Shown here in pieces: positions 16,460-21,805 of a stretch of DNA of 21,805 nucleotides. This stretch comes from Proteromonas lacertae (lineage: Eukaryota; Sar; Bigyra; Opalinata; Proteromonadidae). Numbering within the stretch: the first letter of the stretch is position 1; each line of letters opens with the position of its first letter. A program made the translations under genes and the position numbers. Where the stretch lies: assembly GCA_002245135.1 (NCBI GenBank), contig NGBS01001380.1, positions 1 to 21,805 on the forward strand. Direction: 5' to 3'. The notes under the pieces were generated by a model. That model saw nothing but the letters and a program-made list of their open reading frames with translations. It did no database searches and was not told the origin of the DNA.

Positions 16460-17578
16460 TTAGTTAAAAAGACCATACATATATAGTGATTTTTTCAAAA
16501 TATATTTTTCAAGTTTGTTTATACTATTTGATATTAATAAAGTATCAGGACAATGTTTTTTTAGTCCCATATTGTAATGTCTAGTATGTCTTATAAAAAC
16601 TATGTTGTTAGGTATATATTTCATAATAATTCTATATTTAGTTACTGCTTCGTGCACACCTACTGCTATAAATTTACTTGTATTTAGTATTATGTATTTA
16701 TGAATATAACCATCATTTGTTGGACAATATTGTTTTATTGAAAATATATCAATATCTGGTAATGTTTTATATTCACTTTTATCTAGTTTACTATCAATAT
16801 TTAAATCAATTTTATAAAAATATGCATTAATGTAATAGAAGTCTCTTTTTGGTAATGATTTAATCATTTTTTCATAATTAAAAGATTTTATTGGCCATAA
16901 TATTTCATCTAAATCTAAAAAGAACATGTAATTTATTTTTGTTTTATATTCATTGAAACAGTGATTTAATTTGAAATGATGTAAATGAAATATATCTGTT
17001 TCTTTTCTACTTTCTTGATGATGTAAATATACATCTGTTTGATACTTAAATAAATCTATATATCCTTTTTTATAATAGTCTTTCAATATATTTAAAACCC
17101 TTACTGATGAAGAATAATGATAAAATATCATTTTTGTTGTACCAAAATATATATTTGACTCTATTAATTCAATTAACATCAAGGGCCTATCAAAATTAGA
17201 CATTATAGGAGTACAAGATACAATTTTATAGTTGTTTTTTCGCTTTGATTTAGTAATATCAATAGTTACATTATTTATTTTTAGTTTAATAGGTATATTA
17301 TTCTCTTTTGTTGGTATATCCATTATATGTAATATTCTGCTTCTATATATTATTTTAGGAAAACAATTTTCTTCAAAAGTTGTATATTGAATTATACAAA
17401 AATATATATGTATATATGTATTTAAAGAATATATAGTTATTTTAAGTTTATTTTCATAATTAATATATTGAACTGATGTAATATACTTTTTATTTCCAAT
17501 TTTATAAGTTTTAATGATATTAAAAATGAAAATATCCTGATATTCTAATATATAATAAATATATAATAATAATAACAA
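16460..17578 (-). CDS. GT92-like (DUF23) glycosyltransferase
   Basis: 372 residues, open throughout. Seen: a short hydrophobic N-terminus (MLLLLYIYYILEYQDIFIF) that could act as signal anchor; the family's ELIESNIYFGTTKMIFYHYSSS block (about residues 137-158, corresponding to 'E.iEy....G...f..Y'); VLNILKDYYKKGYIDLF; the acceptor-side block HHFKLNHCFNEYKTKINYMF; the metal-binding DLD at 222-224 in FFLDLDEILWP; and a late GVHEAV (307-312). This order is that of GT92 glycosyltransferases, which add galactose or related sugars to fucose or glycans in the Golgi. It is the best preserved gene of the cluster and reads in the same direction as the FkbM gene, whose stop lies 49 bases upstream of its ATG. 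Confidence 0.75.
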   Translation of the reverse strand: MLLLLYIYYILEYQDIFIFNIIKTYKIGNKKYITSVQYINYENKLKITIYSLNTYIHIYFCIIQYTTFEENCFPKIIYRSRILHIMDIPTKENNIPIKLKINNVTIDITKSKRKNNYKIVSCTPIMSNFDRPLMLIELIESNIYFGTTKMIFYHYSSSVRVLNILKDYYKKGYIDLFKYQTDVYLHHQESRKETDIFHLHHFKLNHCFNEYKTKINYMFFLDLDEILWPIKSFNYEKMIKSLPKRDFYYINAYFYKIDLNIDSKLDKSEYKTLPDIDIFSIKQYCPTNDGYIHKYIILNTSKFIAVGVHEAVTKYRIIMKYIPNNIVFIRHTRHYNMGLKKHCPDTLLISNSINKLEKYILKKSLYMYGLFN

Positions 17579-17627
17579 TACACAATTTATAAGTATATAT
17601 TTTTATTAAGCATTACAATATTTTATG

Positions 17628-18322
17628 TTAAATGTGAGAAAATAATACATCAATTCCAGATACATAATCTTTTTTCCTATAATATAAATTTTGATTTAAT
17701 AATAATTCAATTTTCTTTCTTTTTTTATCACTTAAATTATTCCATTCAATTAACCAATGTGTAACTGTAACACTAAAATCAAAAGTCTCTAATACTTCTA
17801 GTTCGCTGCCTTCAACATCTAATGAAAAGAAATCTATGTGTTTTACTCCATAAAAATGTGTAATATTTCCTAATGTATTACATGTTATTACTTTCTTTGC
17901 ATTGCTTATATTATGAACTATCATTCCAATAGGTCCTGCTTCTTTATACGATACATAATTGGACTTACAAATTGGTGAACATATTATTATAGAATTATTT
18001 CGCTTAATCGAATTATTTAAGAGATTTTTGCAATTCCTTGTTCCTCCTTCTACTAATATACCTTTCCAATTTAAATTCTTCTCAAAAAAATATGTATTAC
18101 TTATAGTAATTCCATCAAATGCACCTATTTCAAAAAAGAAACCATTCAATTTGTTGTAATAATATTTAAAGTACATAACTATATCCTGATTATATTGGCT
18201 TTTATAGTTTTATTGAATAATTTTATAGTATCATCTTTCTTTCTAGTGTATTGTATATTTAATGATATGAGTAATAATAACACAATTAATGAAAATAAAT
18301 ATAATATATATAGCTTTATCAT
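17628..18322 (-). pseudogene. FkbM-type SAM methyltransferase with signal anchor, one frame break
   Basis: The main frame (17628-18176, 182 residues) contains FFFEIGAFDGITISNTYFFE (SAM-binding motif I), NWKGILVEGG (motif II), an HIDFFSLDVEGSELEVLET block and a C-terminal GIDVLFSHI, all diagnostic of FkbM/Methyltransf_21. Upstream in the same frame the expected SQYNQDIV lead-in is present before MYFKYYY. A further upstream part in another frame, from ATG 18322, gives MIKLYILYLFSLIVLLLLIS, a clear type II signal anchor. The two parts are joined by a shift of one base near 18.20 kb in an A-rich run, which is too short for an intron. So either the gene is recently broken or the assembly has an indel. 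Likely role: O-methylation of a glycan in the secretory pathway. Confidence 0.75.
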
Positions 18323-18342
18323 AATTTGTTTGTTATATTATC

Positions 18343-19601
18343 TTACCAAAATTCAGCAATTTCCAAATTACTATTATGAATATTTGTTGGTCTTATCCTT
18401 CCCATTTCAAAATATGGTATATTACTATATATATTACTTGTTGATCTTAATTCATCTATTAATCTATTTATATTACTTTCTCTTGTTCCAATGAATACTT
18501 TACATTTTAGTGATAATTCTATATCACTTAATACATTATAAATATGATCATTTAACCAGTTATTATTACCATCATTATACCTTGAATAGTTTAAATAACA
18601 AACTTTATACTTTGACTTTATAAATACATTAATAGCACTTCTATCATCAGTAGACAAATAAATAATGAATTTATCATAATAAATTCGTTTTAAAATTTCT
18701 ATTCCTATAAAATATTTCTTTGTTTCTATTAACTTTATTTCTCTAAATTTAATCTCCATGTCTTATCCATACATTAATTAAAGGTATGTTATTAATTATT
18801 CTTCCTTTATAATTACACTTTAATCTTCTCTTTATAATATTATTAATGTTTGCGAAATGTTCTTTTTTTATATGATATATATACTTTGATGCTTGAGTTC
18901 TCCAATAATGAAGATAGAAAGCTGATGATATTGGAGAAAGTGATAAGAAATGAATAACATATTATGTATAATAAATCTAGGAACAAATAAGGGGTATACA
19001 TAAACATCATTACCATACACTTCTGCTGTAGTATTAATAGAAGTGTAATTAAATTGTGTAGTACAATTTGATAATCGTAAAAAATAATCATAGCGTTTGT
19101 TAGAATGTAGTATAGGCAATACGATTACTATCCAAAGCTAAAGCCAAATAAGATCCAATTATATGGATTTGTGATCCAAAACCAGCTCCCCAAGGAGGTA
19201 CAATTATATATCTCTGTAATTTACAATTTTGGGATTCTGTTTATCAAATATCCATTTTTGAATGATATTTGTTCCGTATAAATTGTTGTATTTATATTTA
19301 CATATTGAACTATTTGATGTATATGATCTGTGTTTAATTATTCCTCTTCTACATTTTTTGAATGTGAGGTGTAGAACATTGTTTGACATATTTGACAGTC
19401 AGAAACATTCAATAACATACTTAAATATTCATATCCATATAATTTACTATTATATATAACATCTTTTTTAGAGCAATTATTCTTGTTAATTATTCTTTTG
19501 CAATTAATATATATTCTATCATAATTAAAATCTACTATGTTATGATGAAATGTGATATAATATACTATCAAATCAAATACTAATATAATAGTATATATCA
19601 T
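18343..19601 (-). pseudogene. GT23/FUT8-like alpha-fucosyltransferase, broken
   Basis: Coding blocks occur in family order in several frames. From the 5' end: a signal anchor (MIYTIILVFDLIVYYITF, 19601); a cysteine-bearing stem (NVSDCQICQTMF); NCKLQRYIIVPPWGAGFGSQ near 19.17-19.21 kb, matching the FUT8 'GxGxGxQ.H' donor loop; VWIRHGDK near 18.77 kb, the 'HvRR.DK' GDP-fucose site; IIYLSTDDRS; and FIGTRESNINRLIDELR (the 'F...SS...R..YE' block). It ends at 18343, 20 bases before the FkbM start. At least four frame changes are present, including one base near the RHGDK block, and no GT-AG intervals explain them. Known role of intact GT23: Golgi alpha-1,6-fucosylation. This copy is most likely dead. 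Confidence 0.65.
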
Positions 19602-19608
19602 TTTGTTG

Positions 19609-20595
19609 ATGAATGTGATAATTCTTTATATTTTGTTTTATTTTATTATAACATTCATTATTATTATTTATACATTCATTTATGAAATAAACAAACGCAA
19701 AAGCTTCATTTTTCTATATAAAAGAAGTATAAAAATATTAACAAAAATGTCTAAAAATTTCTCCAAATGTATAAGAAATCAAAATTTGTACAGATGTCTT
19801 GAAAAACAGAGAAATATATCCTACACTACGAGATAAAGACTATTATAAGACACATTCTTTAATAAGACTATATATAACAAATTTCATACAAATTATTCGA
19901 CCATTTTAAGTCCAATAATTGAAAGAGATACTGATATTATTATAGGAATACCTATTGGTCCATCTGAAATAATATCTAGAATTGCTATTAGAAAAACATG
20001 GGGGAAAATTAAAAGTACAAAGATGAAAAGGAAAATATTCTATTTATTTATAATGTCTAAACCAGACATTTATATCCAATGAATTTCTTAATTGACGAGT
20101 CTTATATATATAATGATATATTGTATTTGACTTTATTAACTCATATAAACTTATAACATTACTAATGATTATGTCTTACAAATGGATAGTAAATAATTGT
20201 CACTTCATTTCAGTATTTGTTAGATCCAATTCAGATGTTTATTTTTTCCTTATAAATTAGATAAATTAATTGACCCAAATTTTGATATAATTGCTTATAA
20301 AACAAGTGCGCATAACATAACTTATCCCATCAGGATCATTTTATATATTCTCTCTTAATTTCATAAAAGATATTGTAATTCAATCACAAATTTGTTAGGC
20401 CAATTCATCCTACAGAAGATATATATTATGGTCAAATTATGAAATATAAAAACATTAGTAAAATTAAATGGTTTAAACTTAGATTATTATTTGCCTTTAT
20501 CCTACTTTAGAAAAAAAAAGGTAGATGTTTATAATTCCACAATAATTGCTATACATCCTATCACATCTTCTGCAATATATTCATTAATAAATTAA
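19609..20595 (+). pseudogene. GT31-like beta-1,3-galactosyltransferase, broken
   Basis: Starts with ATG 19609 and a long signal anchor (MNVIILYILFYFIITFIIII). GT31 landmarks then appear in order but in several frames: SRIAIRKTWG (about 19.98-20.00 kb, family 'R...IR.TWG'), a NDILYLTLL block (family 'D....Y.NLTLKT', 20.11 kb), YKWIVNNC (about 20.18 kb, family 'K....W....C'), SNSDVYF in place of the usual DDDVF, PTEDIYYGQ (20.41-20.43 kb, family 'EDVY.G') and a C-terminal IAIHPITSSAIYSLIN with stop at 20595. Several frame changes and the weakened DxD-type site argue for a dead gene. It is divergent from the GT23-like gene with only 7 bases between the two ATGs. The next 220 bases hold nothing I recognise. 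Confidence 0.65.
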
Positions 20596-20817
20596 ACTAT
20601 TACTTTTTCTAGTACCTAGACCCGTCACAATACATAGCTGCTTTTATATCTGCTATTAGTTTAATTCTCCTTACGATTGTTATTCTTTCGTAAATATTCT
20701 TTCTCTGTATTTATCTTCATGTCTCCCAAATATATTCTAGAAGAGTAATGAAATAATGAATATATTTATGTTTATATAAAGAAGAATTTTTAATAAATTT
20801 GACTCACATTCAGTTTA

Positions 20818-21789
20818 TTAATTGTTAAAGAAAACACAACCATTTCTTTTTTTATTACAAAATATTCCATTGGCTTTATTACAAAGTATAGCATTACATG
20901 AAAGACACAACATAGGCACAAATAAGGAAAATGAAATGTTTTTCCAAACCCAGTTTTTCCTTTTAATAGAATATTGTTATTAATAGTAATTACTGTGTTC
21001 ATAATCATGGCCAATAAATGTAACCGAATAATTATTTAAACATATGTTATTTTCGTACATACCGAATAACGAAAATGTGCTTCCTCTAGTGAGTATAAGA
21101 TTTTTAGAATATTTTAGTACAAGTATATCTACTAATGCATATAATACACAATCTTTATTTTTTGAATGACATGGTTTATTACTATCAACATAAACAGTTG
21201 GAATCTCTTTTTTTGAGTAATTTTTTTTACTTTTGTGAATCTGATACAACTGCTATACTTATTCTATTGTTGTGTTGATTTATTATGTTTTTCACATTTT
21301 TTATACATTTATTAACTTCTGTTTCATTTAGATATTTTGAATATGGCATTTTATCAGCGTCACCAACTCTCAAATGAATTGTTAAAAAAATAATTATGAA
21401 ATTTTTGTTGATAAATATAGATCTAAAGCTAATTTAGATGGTTGAAGATATATTGACACTATAATATGATTTATATATCTTATTTTTTTGTTTCACATTT
21501 ATATAGTGTGAAGAAAAAAGATACTATAACCATTAATAATTGAATTATATTTACCAAACAATAATATATCCTCAGTAGAATACCAGTGTTTATTTGCTCC
21601 TATAATGGATGATATATCTTTTAGGGCGTTTACTCCATTAGAATATAGAGTTATATTAGTTATATCTATTTGAGATATGTTATAAATATAAATAGGAAAC
21701 GAAAAATAATATCTATATCTCTCCATATTACTGCAATATAATTGAATTATATATACTAATATAACCACGATTTGATAGTATAGATACAA
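20818..21789 (-). pseudogene. fucosyltransferase-superfamily-like gene, broken
   Basis: Blocks lie in several frames. ATG 21789 opens a signal anchor (MYLYYQIVVILVYIIQLYCS) and a stem (about 96 residues to 21499). Then comes IHLRVGD near 21.36-21.38 kb, the 'HxRxGD' GDP-sugar motif of the fucosyltransferase superfamily, followed by NETEVNKCIKNVKNII and ISIAVVSDSQK. The 21249-20980 frame adds VYVDSNKPCHS and the acceptor-side LILTRGSTFSLFG (superfamily 'i.s..STFS..g'). A cysteine-rich tail (MLCLSCNAILCNKANG) ends near 20818. The exact CAZy family is unclear: GT23, GT11, GT37 and protein O-fucosyltransferases share the HxRxGD site. At least three frame changes suggest decay. Confidence 0.55.
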
Positions 21790-21805
21790 ATAGAGAACTT
21801 ACTAC

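Noticed and set aside
18190-18210. Tiny intron in the FkbM gene
   Set aside because: The offset between frames is a single base in an A-rich run and no GT...AG interval of usable length restores the known SQYNQD lead-in, so an indel is simpler.
18195-18494. Plus-strand hydrophobic frame of about 99 codons
   Set aside because: It is the antisense of the FkbM signal anchor and the GT23-like C-terminus, where AT-rich codons give F/L/I/Y runs by chance.
20790-21014. P-loop-like GKTGFGKT frame
   Set aside because: The short GKTGFGKT resembles a Walker A motif, but it lies in an overlapping frame at the 3' end of the fucosyltransferase-like remnant with no Walker B or ATPase context.
16460-21789. 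Giant-virus origin of the glycan cluster
   Set aside because: Large viruses do carry GT and FkbM clusters, but these genes have Golgi-type signal anchors, no viral hallmark gene beside them, and a base composition unlike the element. Host origin is simpler.

Overview
The window is AT-rich DNA (roughly 70-78% A+T by eye) from a microbial eukaryote. Two unlike blocks meet near 13.5 kb. The host genes include a class C GPCR with a bacterial-type substrate-binding ectodomain and several membrane-anchored, Golgi-type glycosyltransferases. That combination suggests an amoeba or an early-diverging fungus, but the sequence does not settle which. No tRNA, rRNA or CRISPR array was recognised.

Block 1 (1 to about 13.5 kb) is the right-hand part of an integrated virus-like element of the double-jelly-roll capsid lineage (Polinton/Maverick, adintovirus or Polinton-like virus). 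The calls rest on a candidate major capsid protein, a candidate penton-type minor capsid protein, an adenain-like cysteine protease, and two arginine-rich core-type proteins. A large virion-type gene and about nine further genes match nothing I know. Genes run leftward from 1 to 2.8 kb and rightward from 2.9 to 13.06 kb, except the protease, which is leftward. No DNA polymerase, integrase or packaging ATPase is visible; these may lie beyond the left edge. Several genes are open and others are broken (about half a dozen or more breaks in all), so I treat it as a fairly young fossil.

Two features unify block 1. One is a hexamer, GAGGAT/ATCCTC, seen about 70 times by eye in 13.5 kb against about three in the remaining 8.3 kb. 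It occurs on both strands, in genes and between them, and ends in an array of hairpins at 13.43-13.52 kb. The other is a T-rich leader motif (CTTGTTGTTTTT) ahead of several genes. A GC-rich hairpin at 13.2 kb sits near the presumed element end.

Block 2 (13.55-21.8 kb) is host DNA. It starts with a front-truncated class C GPCR with a UrtA-like ectodomain. A repeat-rich gene-poor stretch (15.3-16.45 kb) follows, with an 18-bp perfect inverted repeat. A glycan-modification cluster comes next: an open GT92-like glycosyltransferase, an FkbM-type methyltransferase with one frame break, a GT23/FUT8-like fucosyltransferase in several frames, a GT31-like galactosyltransferase in several frames, and a second fucosyltransferase-like gene in several frames. 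Each of the last four begins with a signal anchor. Decay increases to the right. Together they look like an old Golgi or surface-glycan gene cluster being lost.
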